Positions 44,796-56,890 of a stretch of DNA of 64,000 bases are shown in pieces. Position 1 is the stretch's first letter. Each line of letters begins with the position of its first letter. The translations under genes and the position numbers were made by a program. A model generated the notes under the pieces. It saw only the letters and a list, made by a program, of their open reading frames with translations. It was not told where the DNA came from and ran no database searches. The stretch lies in NCBI RefSeq assembly GCF_036850765.1, contig NC_089492.1, positions 167,212,296-167,276,295 of the forward strand. The letters run 5' to 3'. This stretch comes from Saccopteryx bilineata (lineage: Eukaryota; Chordata; Mammalia; Chiroptera; Emballonuridae).

Positions 44796-45210
44796 TTTTT
44801 ATTTCAATTTTTTTTAGTGTGAGAGAGAGAAAGACAGACAAGAAGAGAGAGAGATGAAAAGCATCAACTCGTAGTTGCAGCACTTTGGTTGTTCATTGAT
44901 TGCTTCTCATACATGCCTTGATGGGGCAAGGCAGAGGGCAGTGCTCCAGCCAAGCCAGGGAACCTTTGCTCAAGCCAGCAACCTTGGGCTCAAGCCAGCA
45001 ACCTTGGGCTCAAGCCAGCAACCTTGGGCTTAAGCCAGCAACCTTGGACTTCAAGCCAGTGACTTTGAGATCATGTCAATGATTCCACACAGAAGATGGC
45101 AACCCTGCACTCAAGCTAGTGAACCTGAGCTCAAGCCAGCAACCTAGGGGTTTTGAACCTGGGACCTCAGCATCCCAAGTCAATGCCACTATGTCACCAC
45201 CAGTCAGGCT
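44796..45210 (-). mobile_element. tRNA-derived SINE, second family, with internal tandem
   Basis: Minus-strand copy: head near 45,210, tail in the T-rich stretch at 44,796-44,815. The duplication GTTGCTCTCTAACTT is perfect (44,781-44,795 and 45,211-45,225). A 20-bp unit, CTCAAGCCAGCAACCTTGGG, is repeated four times at 44,969-45,048. The copy is longer than its relatives because of this expansion. Confidence 0.95.
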
Positions 45211-45225
45211 GTTGCTCTCTAACTT

Positions 45226-46735
45226 AAAAACTCACAATTACATGTAGAAATAGCAGATTGGAATTAGCAAGAAAGACCTGCGTGTGCATATTTATGTGAG
45301 ATATTTGCAAGTTGTAAAGGTCATACAGCGGTCCTAGCAATTTGAGTTCATGTTAGAATACTTGATTTACTACCATTGATTATTTTCTCTTTCTTTGTGA
45401 ATAATCAACTGGGTTATATCTGGGTTGGTAAATAAATAAAATCTAGCTCTTCAGGTATATAATAAAAAATGCTTGTTTGTACCATTTGCTGATTTTCTTG
45501 GTATAACTCCCAACAGGGATTTAAGTGGTCATGCTGTGATTTGATTTTGTGATGTAGACATCACTGAACAAGGACTGGGAAAAAATGCCCACCAGCACAG
45601 GGGGGTGGAGGAGGCCAGGGAAGATTTACAGAACAAGCCATTCTTGAGATCGAGTCTAGAAAGATGAGTGGATATTTTCTGAATGGATTTAGACATAGAG
45701 AAGAAGGCAACAGGCTAATATTTCTGGCAAGGGCAAACAACTTTGGTCACCATCTGAATGTGCACTTGTGTGTGTGGCGTGTGCGGTGGGGAAGCACTTG
45801 GGAGAAGGTGCTTTCTCACACAGGCCGTCTGTGGCTCTAACAATGAGCCTTAATCATCTATCCTGGATTAAATGTAACATCTGTAATCTCCTCTCAAGAC
45901 TGTTAGTTCCAAACTGGGAAGAAGGTCCTCCCCTACTGCACTCCTTGCAGAGGAGAATTGTTTCAAATCATCCTTTGGTTACAACAGTCAGTGTCACAGT
46001 GAAATAAATAGTCATGACTCTAATAGCCAACATCAATACATTATTATTACGGAGTGGCCACACAGCAACGCCCAGCCATGCCTAAGAAAGGGGGACTTCA
46101 GACTGAGAGGCTGTTAAAGGTCACGCTGTGATTTGATCTGCATAGGAAGTGGAGAAAGTTTAAAGGGGAAGAGTGATGCGTTGATTTGCATCAAAATAAG
46201 AGCTCTGTGTAACATGAATTGTTTCAGAGCAGCAGTCTAATTACCAAACTCCCTTCATCACAGTAGCCTGCCCTCCAAAGGCTGTATTTCCTTTGTTGCA
46301 TCCAAGGGCAATTTAAAGTATTGCTTTAAGGCCAGAAGTTTATTATTCTGAACCTGAACACTAGTATGTCTCATCTTTCTCAATAAAATCAACAAATACT
46401 GATTGAGTGGCATCTCAGCCCACGATACCAGCTTGTCCTTATATTCCTAGCATAGCAACCCAGGGCTCTGAATGCCCTCCTTTTACCTGCTCTCACTAAC
46501 TTTTTCAGTAAGAAAAAAAAAAAGGATGTAATCTTTAGAGATTTCTCATCAGCTCATTCCCCTCCTGCTTCTTGACCTGTAGGGCAGGGTCCAGGGTTTA
46601 GAGTTTCCCAGATTCTCCATTTCTCTGGCTTCTTTCTCTCATGAGGATTTTTATATTCTAGCTTTTGTAATTCATTTAACTATTGCTTGTGTCATTTAAC
46701 TATGTTTAAACAAAGACTTTAACATAACTGGATAC
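45226..46735. other. Unique sequence with a weak L2 relic
   Basis: 45,590-45,740 resembles an antisense L2 body. Otherwise unassigned. Confidence 0.4.
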
Positions 46736-46931
46736 AAAATGCTATATATGTAACTATAACTAATTTAACTATACAATGTATGGTATTTTATAATATGGAC
46801 ATGTTCTAGAGGCTGTGGGTAATGAGTTATTTAAAAATGCTACATATGTAATATAACTAATTTAACTATACAATGTATGGTATTTTATAATATAGACATA
46901 TTCTAGAGGCCTGTGGGTAATAAGTTATTTA
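46736..46931 (+). repeat. Tandem duplication, 98-bp unit, two copies
   Basis: The word AAAATGCT begins each copy at 46,736 and 46,834. The two copies are over 90% identical by eye (ACTATACAATGTATGGTATTTTATAATAT is shared). It is followed by a partial third start, AAAATGA. Confidence 0.93.
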
Positions 46932-47851
46932 AAAATGAACCTGAAAAAGTCACCATAAATGAGGAGCACAAGTTAAGTTTCTTCTGCACAGTCTCTATTT
47001 TTTAAATATGAGTTTGCTTTTTTTTAACTATGGAAAAAATTGCTAATTTTCTTATAGAGGAAACTTTAACAATCCAATTACAGTGAATAGTAAAAATAGT
47101 TCTCTAGTGGGATATATTAAGGATATAAAATAAGAATGTACTGGTAATACCAAATATCAGCTAAAACTATATAAATAATAATTAAAACAGAAAAGTCTTA
47201 ATAAGAGGCAGAAGTAAGAATTTGGAAACCATTTATTACCTGTCATCATTTGCTGCCTGGTCTTAATAGCCAGCATAGTTTTTTCCATGTTGTTTAAATA
47301 ATAGTGTCATTCCAAAATAAACATGAGATTAAGGCTTATGTCATCCTGAAGCTGCTTTTAATAGACAAGCTTTAAAATGTAATTTCCCCTTTAATCACCA
47401 AGTAGTTGCTCAGAAAATATTTGATAGCCAAGTATGCCCATTATGAGACATTGTTTCCCTAACACAGTGCAGAGTATATTGTTATAAAGAAAAATATATG
47501 ATTACAATTTATGGGTTACTTCAGAGATAAGGTGGTATGAGAAATCCCCTGGGTTTCCCCTCTTGAAGTTTCAGCAATTTTAGCAGCTAGAACTCAACAA
47601 AAATTTTCCTACAATTTATAATTGATAAATAAATGTTTAAATGCTACAAGATGGGTTCAGAAAGAGTCTCTGAATGAATGAAAGGTATCCCCTACTAAAA
47701 CCCCAAGTCTGAGGACTGGTCTAATTATGAGATCATCTTTGTCCTCTAGTTTTAATCACTTTGAGCCAAACCCCATCCCACAATCAGGAGAATGAAGATG
47801 GCATTGACATCATTCTCTAGAGCTCTGAGTCCTGGAGCTCCCATCCTCGTG
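46932..47851. other. AT-rich unique sequence
   Basis: No repeat or gene recognised in 0.9 kb. Confidence 0.4.
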
Positions 47852-47859
47852 GTGGCCCA

Positions 47860-48129
47860 CAGAGGCTGATTAAGGTCAGTTGAAACCTCGGGCGCAGAAG
47901 AAAATTTGGGGCCCCTTAAAAAAAGAGAGAGACAGAGAAAATAAAAATACATGTTAATCATATTTTTAAATAAATAAAAAATATTATGTACTGTTAATGT
48001 TAAAATTGCACATATGAAACCAACTTTGGTGTCATTAGAAAAAAGTATAAAGTTGGGGTTTTGTGGGGCCTTTCTGAAGTCAGGGCTCAGGGCATGCACC
48101 CGGTGTGCCTGCCACTAAACCTGCCTCTG
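47860..48129. mobile_element. Non-autonomous hAT-like element
   Basis: A 270-bp element with ends CAGAGGCTGATTAAGG and, reverse-complemented, CAGAGGCAGGTTTAG. The flanking 8-mers GTGGCCCA (47,852-47,859) and ATGGCCCA (48,130-48,137) differ at one base. Subterminal GGGCGCAGAAG and GGGGCCCC are asymmetric. The inverted repeats are short, so the hAT assignment rests mainly on the duplication and the CAG start. Confidence 0.72.
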
Positions 48130-48254
48130 ATGGCCCAGGGTTCACCCTTCCCTATCTCAATTTAACTTGGGGAAAGTAGAGCTAAATCTTTTTTTTTAAA
48201 TTTTTTTTTTGAGCTAAATCTTAAGGGAGACTTTGGGACACACACTCAGAGAAA

Positions 48255-48480
48255 GGTGACCACATGGTATAGCAAGACACAGGCATCATCAGAAGTAGCC
48301 TCTTACCAGCCAAGTGAGCTGGTGGGCTGTTTCACCTCTCTGAAGCTGTTTTCTCATCGGTAAAATAGAGCTAATAATACTTGTCTTATAAGATTGTTTG
48401 AAAGATTAACTTAAATAAGGATATATAGTGCCTGGCACAGAGTAGATGCCAGTCAATAATGGCTCTCATCATACCACAAA
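48255..48480 (+). mobile_element. MIR SINE
   Basis: Forward MIR: AGCTGGTGGGCTGTTTCACCTC, CTGTTTTCTCATCGGTAAAATAGAGCTAATAATAC, then TAGTGCCTGGCACAGAGTAGATGCCAGTCAATAATGG. Confidence 0.85.
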
Positions 48481-49430
48481 ACTACTGAAAATCCTCTCCA
48501 ATATAGAGTTTCTCTTTCTCCCCTCCCAGCAGCTGTTAACCTCCCAACCAAAGACGAGAGCAATGGATGGCATAGCCTCACCACACGTAGTCCAACTACA
48601 AACTGATTTGAATGAGGCTGGTAGAGAGGAGCATCCCATGAACAGGAGCTGGAGCAACTCTGAGATAGCTCAGAAGGAACTGGCTACTCTGAGGTCAAAG
48701 GTTACATGGTGGGGCAGGAACAGTGGACATGGGTTTAGAAACATAACAAAGGTCTGGGTCTCGTACTCTGAGGGGACAGCCCACCTCTGCCAATGGGAGG
48801 CAAAAACATCCTGTAACTTTCTACCACTTGGCCAGGATGCAGGATGTCTAGCTGTCCAAAACTACCTTTGCTATACAACGTGTGTCTGCCTGCCTGCCTG
48901 TCTGTCTGCTCGCCCGTGTTTCTTTTCAGTATCTTAGCAGATTGGATCTGGATGAGGCTGCGTGCTATGTTTGGCAGGAGGAGGTGTTTTAATATCCTTT
49001 CTGTACTGGAGCTATCTTTATGCTGATGAATTCAGTTATTTTGAATAAATTACTATTGCCCCATGTTTTTGAATAACCATAACATAGATCAGTTCAACTT
49101 TAAATTTGAGTTTTCTCTCTTAGGAAGTACTCACTAAATAACCACATCTGGAGTGTTTCCTACAGATTTTTAGAGCTCTGACCAACTCTTAGACAAACCA
49201 TGCATGTCAAAACATACCTGATGATTTATCTGAGCTATAATCTGGGAAGTTGAAACTGATAGAGCATCCTTGCCCCTCCACTTAACCTTCTTCTACATGT
49301 GTCCATAATCCAGCTCCTTAAGTAAGTAAATCAGTGAAGATTTCACCATTATCTTATCCAGAGTTTCTGTGATTTACATTCAGTCCTCAAAGGATGTGTT
49401 CACCCAACCAAATGAAGTGAGGCTAAACTG
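48481..49430. other. Unique sequence, nothing recognised
   Basis: A 163-codon frame starts at 48,446 and ends 48,937; it partly overlaps the MIR and ends in a repetitive CTGCCTGCCTGTCTG run (48,888-48,908). It is not credible as a gene. Confidence 0.4.
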
Positions 49431-49570
49431 ATTAATTCACTCATTCACAAATATTTTAGTGATCCCATCTGTGACAGACACTGTATAAGCACTGGGGATG
49501 CAAATGTGAATGGTCCCATCTCTTCTAAAGGACTTATCATTTAGTAGAAGAGACTGTGTTCAAGACTGTC
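49431..49570 (-). mobile_element. L2 LINE 3' end (antisense)
   Basis: ATTCACTCATTCACAAATATTTTAGTGATCCC, then ACAGACACTGTATAAGCACTGGGGATGCAAATG, complement of the L2 end. Confidence 0.8.
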
Positions 49571-51130
49571 AAGGATCCAAATGAGAAGAGAAATCAATTC
49601 TATAAGGATTGAAAATCAGGAAAAACTCCATGAAAAAAGGAAACTTTTTTCAGGATCAAGACCTCAAATCAAGGAGTCTTTATTGATTTCCAATTCTCAT
49701 AGAATTGACTACTCCTCTATCGATTTTAGGATTACCCTAGCAGTCAATGATAATAACACTGTGACAACTTTCCTAGCTTGAATTATCCACATAGATGATT
49801 ACAATGATACTTAATTCACTAGATTTAATAATCAATGGTTTTATGAAATGTGTTCATCTCTTAAGTAAGCAAAAGAAGCTCTGCTTTGAAATTTGACAAC
49901 CTCAACGGTTCTAGACAATTCCATGAATGACCAATGTAATCAAAGTCTATAAGAAGCATTTGGAAAAAAGCAATATCAAATCATTCCCTTTGTTTATAGT
50001 TCATCTCCTTTCAATAATGAAAGTTAAAAAGGTGACTTTTTAAAAGATTGGACCTTTATATGAGCTATCCAATAACAAAGATAAGGAGGAAATGGAAGAA
50101 ACTGAGTATCAAACCATCAGCAGTGAGTATGATCTCAAATATTTCTCATACTTCCACCTCCAAATTATGATGTCTAAACTTCTATCAGTAGACTGCCTTT
50201 TCTTCATCATGAGCTTTGATCCTATTTAAGTTATAACTATCCCCATAGATGTCTTTTATAACTTGTGTGAATAAATTTGTCAGGTTTTTTTTCTTGAGAC
50301 CAGGGGCACCATGGGTGAGAAAAGGAATGCTGCTTCGATGGAAAGAGGGAAGGAAGAGTGAATGAGATAAAGGAAGGGTATCCCAGGTTTTTGACGTGGA
50401 ATTTGCTAAAAGTCAGCTCCAGTCACAGTTTAGAAAAAACAAAAATTCATAGGTGAAAGATAATGCTCAATACCTGAGATTCTAAAGAGCTGAAAGACAG
50501 GTGAGTTTGATAGTTTTGATAATCAAGACTAAGACACCCCACCCTTATTGCCCTGCCTCACCTTGTAGTTACATGAGAGTTTCTGGTCCAGAACCAATCA
50601 GATTGCAGTAGGTGCCCAGTGGTGTAGCAGGACATGACCTGCCCCCTTTGGCACTCTGAGAAAACTGCTGCCATTACAGTTCCTCAACAAGGACATTCAA
50701 AGTCATATTTTACTTTTTGCTTTTTTCCAGTTTTATTGTAATACTATACTTCTTGTTCTTAAATCTGATTGTTGTGCAAAGCATCTCATGTCTCACTCCC
50801 CACCCGTGGGCCAGAGCAGACTTGCCAGGGAGGAGATGAGTCAGTGTTTCAGAGCCCCAGTACAGTCCCAAAAGAAGCTTCCACTTCTACCTAAGCTGAA
50901 TATTTGAGCCTACACACATTCATTCAAAAGTATAAATTAGACACTCCCTATGTAGCATACTGAACTTGCCCCATGACAGATATCAGAATAATATCAGACA
51001 TGATTCTGGTTGCATTGTATTTATAATTATACTAGAGAGATAAGACATAAATGCATAAAAGTTTAGGTCACAATTAGTGGGGAACTAACTCTCCAAAGAG
51101 AACTACAGTAGGTCAGGAAAAGGAGAAATT
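49571..51130. other. Unique sequence with weak L2 stretch
   Basis: 50,890-51,080 has antisense L2 tendencies. The rest is unassigned. No gene recognised. Confidence 0.4.
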
Positions 51131-51292
51131 CCTATAGCTGGAGTCCTATGCGAGAGAGACCGCACGCAGCTGGCTATTTCATTGTTATATCCCCGGGGTC
51201 TATCATATAGTGGGTGCTCAGTAAGTATTTGTTGAATAAATGAGTAGATAGATAGATGGATGGATGGATGGGTGGGTGGATGGATGGACGGG
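51131..51292 (+). repeat. L2 3' tip running into a (GGAT)n microsatellite
   Basis: AGTGGGTGCTCAGTAAGTATTTGTTGAATAAATGAG is the L2 end (to about 51,243). The TAGATAGATGGATGGATGG tract grew directly from it, 51,244-51,292. Confidence 0.85.
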
Positions 51293-51721
51293 GGAGGGGG
51301 GTGTATGGATAGATGGCTCTTGTGAAATGCTCCATGAAAGATGTGATTCTTGAGGTTGGCTAGGCTTTTCATAGAGGGAAAATCAGAAAATGTTCCTCTC
51401 CCAAAGCTCCCCAGGACATCCAGCAGGATTGGTCTGCCATCAAGATAAAGCATGCGTTCAAATGCCCTCCACTAATCCTGGGCCCTAAACAATGCCATAA
51501 CCCTGACCATCAACAGTGGGCAGCAAAAGCAGTGTCAGGATAGAATCCAAAAAGAGAAAGTGGGGAATAGAAAGTAGAAAGGAAGTTCTTCTTGCTCTAA
51601 ACACCTCAATGCTACTGGGGATGCCTCTTCCACCAGTCATTTATCTATCTATGGGGCAGGCTCACAGAGAGTCCAGATTGTCTGACTGCCTTGTGTTCAT
51701 GATAACATTAAAAGAATAGCA

Positions 51722-53320
51722 ACAAAAATCTTGAGGAAAAAGTACAAAATTAGAGGAATCATGCTACCTGATATCAAAATATACTATAAATCTATAGTAA
51801 TCAAAACAACATGGTACTAGAATAAAAACAGACATTTAGAGCAATGAAAGAGAATAGAGAGCCCAGAAATAAACCCATATCGCATGGCTAATATTTGACA
51901 AAGGAAACAAGAACACACAATGGAGTAAAGATAGTCTCTATACAATAAATGGTGTTGGGAAAATTGGAAAGATACATGTAAAAAAATAGATAAAACTAGA
52001 CCACTTTCTTTCACCATACACAAGACTAAACTCAAAGTGGATTAAAGACTTAAATGTTAGACTCGAAACTATGAAAATCTTAGAAGAAAATGCAGGCAGT
52101 AAAATCTCAGACATTTCCTGTAACAATATTTTATCAGCTATATCTCCTCCAGCAAGTGAAACAAAAGAAAAAATAAACAAATGAGACTACATCAAACTAA
52201 AAAGTTTTTGCACATCAAAGGAAACCATCAACAAAATGAGAAGACAATTCACTGAATGTGAAAACATACTGGCCAATGATACATCTGATAAGGGGCTAAT
52301 ATCCAAAATTCATAAGAACTTATAAAACTCAACCCCCAAAAAACAAACAAACAATCCAATTTAAAAATGGGCAAAGAACCTGAATAGACATTTCTCCAAA
52401 GAAAACCTATAGATGGCCAATAAACATATGAAGAGATGCTCAACATCACTAATCATCAGAGAAATGCAAATTAAAACCACAATGAAATACCACCTCACAT
52501 CTGTCAGAATGGTTATTGTTAGCAAACAAGTGTTGGTGAGGATGTGGAGAAAAAGGAATTTTGGTGAACTGTTGGTGGGAATGCGAATTGGTTCAGCCAC
52601 TATGAAAAACAGTATGGAGTTACCTCAAAAAATTAAAAATGGAACTGCCCTTTGACCCAGAGATTCCACTTCTGGGAATATATCTGAAGAAACTTGAAAC
52701 ACTAATCTGAAAGAATATATGTACCCCTGTATTCCCTGCAGTATTATCCACAACAACCAAGATCTGGAAGCAGTCCAGGTACTCGTCAGTAGATTAGTAG
52801 ATAAAAAAAGCTGTGGTATATTCATACAATGGAATACTATTCAGCCATTAACAAGAAGGAATCTTACATTTTGAAACAGCATGGATGGAACTGGAAAGTA
52901 TTATGCTAAGTAAGATAGCCAGTCAGAGAAAGAGAAGTATCATATGATTTCACTTATATGTGGAATCTAATGAATAAAATAAGCTAACAAACAAAATAGA
53001 AAGAGACTCACAGATAGAGAACAGACTGACAGCTGTCAGAGGAAAGAGGATTGGGGGGCTGCATAAAAAAAAGTGAAGGAATTACCAAAAAACCCCTCAT
53101 AGACACAGACAACAGCATGGTGATTACCAGAGGGAAGGAGGGTGTTGATGGGGGAAGTATGAGAGGGTAAGGGGGGCAGGTAATGGAAGGAGATTTGACT
53201 CGGGGTGGTGAACACACAATACAATACACAGATGATGTATTATAGAATTGTATACCTTAAAACTATATAACTTTATTAACCAGTGTCACCCCAATAAAAT
53301 TATTCAATAAAAATAAAAAG
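51722..53320 (+). mobile_element. 5'-truncated L1, ORF2 3' part and 3' UTR
   Basis: The frame can be followed, with stops, from the RT C-terminal region to the Cys motif area and the 3' UTR. It ends CCCCAATAAAATTATTCAATAAAAATAAAAAG. It is the best copy of the older L1 subfamily whose 3' tip also appears at 41,075 and 60,180. Confidence 0.92.
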
Positions 53321-53579
53321 ACAATTTAATACCTTCAAAGAAATAAAGGCTCAAGAATCAACTTGCATCAGTCACAGATTGGGCACAAAGGTCAATCTGA
53401 AGATAGGAGTTCCACAAGTTACAATTTTTCCATTCCTTTCTGCTGGGCCTTACCAGGTTTGGATCCCAGCCCGAACCCTGACTTTTTCCCTAAGCTGAGC
53501 CACTGGATCCATACAAAGAGGTTCTTAGTACCAAACTACCAAATATACAATATCTAATCACTGACCACAGCACCAGGCT

Positions 53580-53745
53580 CACAGTAATACTCATCCTGTT
53601 ATATGCTTTTATGACTTAGGGAGGCAGCAAGTGATACTCAAGCTGAAGGCAGTGACTATGTCCTCTTCTATTCCCAGCATCTAGCCTGTAGAGTACATCT
53701 TGCAGAGTAAGTACTCAGCAAATGTTTGTTGCATGAAGGAGTAAA
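53580..53745 (+). mobile_element. L2 LINE 3' end
   Basis: GCAGTGACTATGTCCTC … CATCTAGCCTGTAGAGTACATC and AGTAAGTACTCAGCAAATGTTTGTTGCATGAAGG fit the forward L2 end. Confidence 0.75.
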
Positions 53746-54039
53746 GAATCTATGTTTCCAGAGCAAAGAACAAGTCAGACTTCTGCTAGCTTTTCCTTGT
53801 TCTGGACCCTAGTTTAAATAACTGAACTACCATTACACTGTTATGGTAACGTGCTACCAGGATGGTGGTCTTACTTTTCTCTTATCTATCTTGTCTATCT
53901 TAAATCCTGTCCTGGGACCCTGAATGATAAGTATCTAAATTTATCAAATATTGCCTTCTGCAAATTATCTTTGGCCTTCATTATGCAAAAATTTTGTTAA
54001 ATAAATAAACAGATTCATGGATGAAGAGATGGTTAGAAG

Positions 54040-54062
54040 GATGGATGGATGGATGGATGGAT
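54040..54062 (+). repeat. (GGAT)n microsatellite
   Basis: Five to six ATGG units. Confidence 0.9.
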
Positions 54063-54099
54063 GTTTCATGCCTCAGTGCTCTCAGGTCCATTATTTCCT

Positions 54100-54430
54100 C
54101 TGTCACAAAGTCTCCTAAGTCTCCTTGCTCATCTCAAAAAGCACTTCGTCTTGAAAGCCTACTCAGGTTTTCCTACCCTTATGGAATGTATATATTCCTC
54201 CCTTAGGTTTCCATGCCTCTTGGGTGAATCTCTATTTACCACTACCTATTAAATTGTACAGCGATCATGGATCCAGTCATCTGTTCTCCATGCTCAACTG
54301 GGAGCAAATGGAGGGCAGAGAAATGTGTTCATCTTGGTATCCCCATCATCTATAACAGTATCTAACACATGGCATTATATAAAAGTTTGTTTAAAAACAT
54401 AAAAACATATGAGTGATGAAAGAATGAATG
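54100..54430 (+). mobile_element. L2 LINE 3' end
   Basis: Forward L2: TCAAAAAGCACTTCGTCTTGAAAGCC, then AAATTGTACAGCGATCATGG … CTCAACTGGGAGCAAATGGAGGGCAGAG and AACAGTATCTAACACATGGCATTATATAAAAG, ending GAATGAATGAATG. Confidence 0.65.
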
Positions 54431-54444
54431 AATGCCTTCTACCC

Positions 54445-54705
54445 ATGGTTACCATTCAGATTCATTATTCCATTAAGTTTTGTAATCTGGTGAAATTCTA
54501 ATTCCTTTATAACTTCTTTGTTAAGTATCCATTAACTTGGATACTTCTAGAAGGCAAACTTTTCCTCCTCTAATATTTAGTTATTTTTAGCTGCAATTTG
54601 TTTAGGAATCAAAAATAAATTCTTCTTTTTTTTACATAGAGAGAGAGTCAGAGAGAGGGATAGATAGGAACAGACAGACAGGAACAGAGAGAGATGAGAA
54701 GCATC
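54445..54705 (+). repeat. Duplicated block, copy 1 (261 bp)
   Basis: ATGGTTACCATTCAGAT starts both this block and 57,205-57,455, about 2.76 kb away in the same orientation. Identity is about 95% by eye, with one small indel. The copy includes the same SINE tail insertion, but here the SINE is truncated at about 54,705 after GCATC. Confidence 0.9.
54625..54705 (-). mobile_element. SINE fragment (second family), truncated
   Basis: The tail end of the SINE also found whole at 57,372-57,699. The text after the T run (CATAGAGAGAGAGTCAGAG … GAGATGAGAAGCATC) matches, then stops. Confidence 0.85.
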
Positions 54706-54857
54706 TACTGAGCTGAGACCTGTTTTTGCTCTCTGCCCTGGATGTCAAATGTTGTCTCTCACATTGATTATTCCCTTCCCTCAGTCCCTACAGTTCAAGT
54801 TCCTAAACCACTCTCTCTCCTTCTCACTCACCACCCATCCACCCTGAGTGCTTTGGC

Positions 54858-54919
54858 TTGTCCTAGTATGAGTTATTACTGCTGTGTTGTTGTCCTAGTA
54901 TGAGTTATTACTGCTGTGT
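54858..54919 (+). repeat. Tandem duplication, 32-bp unit
   Basis: TTGTCCTAGTATGAGTTATT begins each copy at 54,858 and 54,890. The copies are near identical. Confidence 0.93.
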
Positions 54920-55336
54920 CGAATCATAGGACACTTCGGTGAACATTGACCAGAGTGGAGTCAAACAGATGCACATTTTATGTTTATGCATTCAATTATG
55001 TGCTCTCAGCAGTACTTATGGTTTTAGAATTTAATGATACACATTCTTCATACAACTTGACTCCTAAATATATACCATTTTTTTCATTTGGCACAAAGAA
55101 ACACTCATAAGTTCCAATAGTAAATGGAAAACTGTTAGGTTTATTTAAAGATGTCAGACTGTTCTGTACATTATGGTCAATTTAAGGGATTTTCCAAGGA
55201 TAAATTTTATCTATATCTTCTGTCATGTAAAAGTACAATGAGAAGACTGCATCTCAGAAGAGAACCTTTACTGGACCACACTGACACTATGATCTTGGAC
55301 TTAAAATATTCAGAATTGTGAGAAATGAATTCCTGT

Positions 55337-55726
55337 GTTTTTTTGTTTTTTTTTTTTGTATTTTTCTGAAGCTGGAAACAGGGAGGCAGTCAGATAGACT
55401 CCCGTATGCGCCCGACTGGGATCCACCCGGCACGCCCACCAGGGGGCGATGCTCTGCCTATCTGGGGCGTTGCTCTGTCGCGACCAGAGCCACTCTAGCG
55501 CCTGGGGCAGAGGCCAAGGAGCCATCCCCAGCGCCCGGGGCCATCTTTTGCTCCAATGGAGCCTCGGCTGCGGCTGCTGGAGGGGAAGAGAGAGACAGAG
55601 AGGAAGGAGACGGGGAGGGGTGGAGAAGCAGATGGGCGCTTCTCCTGTGTGCCTTGGCCGGGAATCGAACCCGGGACTTCCCCACGTCAGGCCGATGCTC
55701 TACCATTGAGCCAACCGGCCATGGCC
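55337..55726 (-). mobile_element. Long tRNA-derived SINE, young copy
   Basis: Minus-strand copy of the 40.4-kb family. Its tRNA-like head ends at 55,726 and the A tail is at 55,337-55,360. The duplication GAATTCCTGT is perfect (55,327-55,336 and 55,727-55,736). A B-box GGTTCGATTCC and the GGAGAAGC…GCTTCTCC hairpin are kept. Confidence 0.96.
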
Positions 55727-55844
55727 GAATTCCTGTTTTTGTAAGCCAGTAAGCCATCAAGTCTGTGTTATTTTGTTAAAATATCCCTCGCAGTCTAAGA
55801 CTCCTTCCTAAATACCAGCAATAAACAAGTGGGGTGTGAAATAA

Positions 55845-56400
55845 AAAATGCAATGTTATTTATATCATTAGCAAAAATTGAAGTACTTATGTGTCAATCT
55901 AACAAAATATGTACAAGAACAATATGAAAGAAACAACAAAACTCTTATGAAAGAAATAAAAAACCCAAAATAAAGGGAGAGATTTTATGTTCATGGATAG
56001 GAAGACTCAGTGTTGTCAAGATGTCATTTTCTCCCAATTTTATCTATACTCAATGCAATCCCAAGCAAACTCCTACCAAATTATTTTTTGAACATCAACA
56101 AACTGATTCTAAAATTTATATGAAGGAACAAAAGGTCCAGAATATTTGACACAATATTGAAAGAGAGGAACAAAGTTGAAAGACTGATATTACCTGACTT
56201 TAAGACTTACTATAAAGCTACAATATTCAAGACTGTGTAGTATTAGTGAGAGAATAGACAAATAGATCAGAGAAATAGAATAGAAAGCCCAGAAATAAAC
56301 CCACACCAAATATGTTGAACTGTTATTTGACAAATGAGCAAAAGCAGTACAATGGAGAAAAATAGTCTTGTCAATAAATGGTGTTAAAAACTAAACAAGA
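55845..56400 (+). mobile_element. L1 ORF2 fragment
   Basis: AATCTAACAAAATATGTACAAGAAC, then ATTTTATGTTCATGGATAGGAAGACTC and AAGCCCAGAAATAAACCCACACC follow the L1 ORF2 palm-to-thumb order. Old, with stops. Confidence 0.8.
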
Positions 56401-56718
56401 AAAATTTAAAAAAATTTATTTATAAATGATTTTTACCTTGTGCTCTGGCTTTATTGTACTTTTTAAAATTTCATTTGTACAGTTCAGTATGTATCTCTAA
56501 GACAAGGATTCATTTTTCAACATAATCACAATACCATTATTTATTTGCTTTGGAGTACATATATACAAAGAAACTCAATGATAATTTTTGATTTCATCAA
56601 ATATCCTTGAGTGTCCTATATGTGTTTTATATACATATACATATATATATTTCAGTTTGACATTTGAATTGGGACCTAAATAAAGTCCATGCCTTGCAAT
56701 TGGTTAACATGTCTCTTC
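56401..56718. other. AT-rich sequence, nothing recognised
   Basis: Contains an ATATATATAC run near 56,632-56,650. No gene. Confidence 0.35.
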
Positions 56719-56890
56719 TTTTTTTAAAAAAAGATTTTATTTATTCATTTTAAAGAGGAGAGACAGAGAGAGAAAGAGAAGGGGGAGAAGCAGAAAGCAT
56801 CAACTCCCATATGTACCTTGACCTGGCAAGCCCAGGGTTTCAAACCAGCGACCTTAGGTCGATGCTTTACTGCGCCTCCACAGGCCAGGT
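56719..56890 (-). mobile_element. Short tRNA-derived SINE
   Basis: On the minus strand, from GCCTGTGGAGGCGCAGTAAAGC to the AAGGTCGCTGG and the GTTGATGC tail; the poly(A) side is the T-rich 56,719-56,745. It resembles an older bat SINE. Confidence 0.75.

Noticed and set aside
44969..45048. A CRISPR-like array of short repeats
   Set aside because: The 20-bp units have no spacers between them and lie inside a SINE with matching TSDs.
48446..48937. 163-codon plus-strand frame as a gene
   Set aside because: It overlaps a MIR at its start and ends in simple repeats.
54445..54705. SINE 3' transduction as the cause of the duplicated block
   Set aside because: A transduced copy should end with a new poly(A) (a T run on the plus strand just left of 54,445) and have a TSD; neither is visible.
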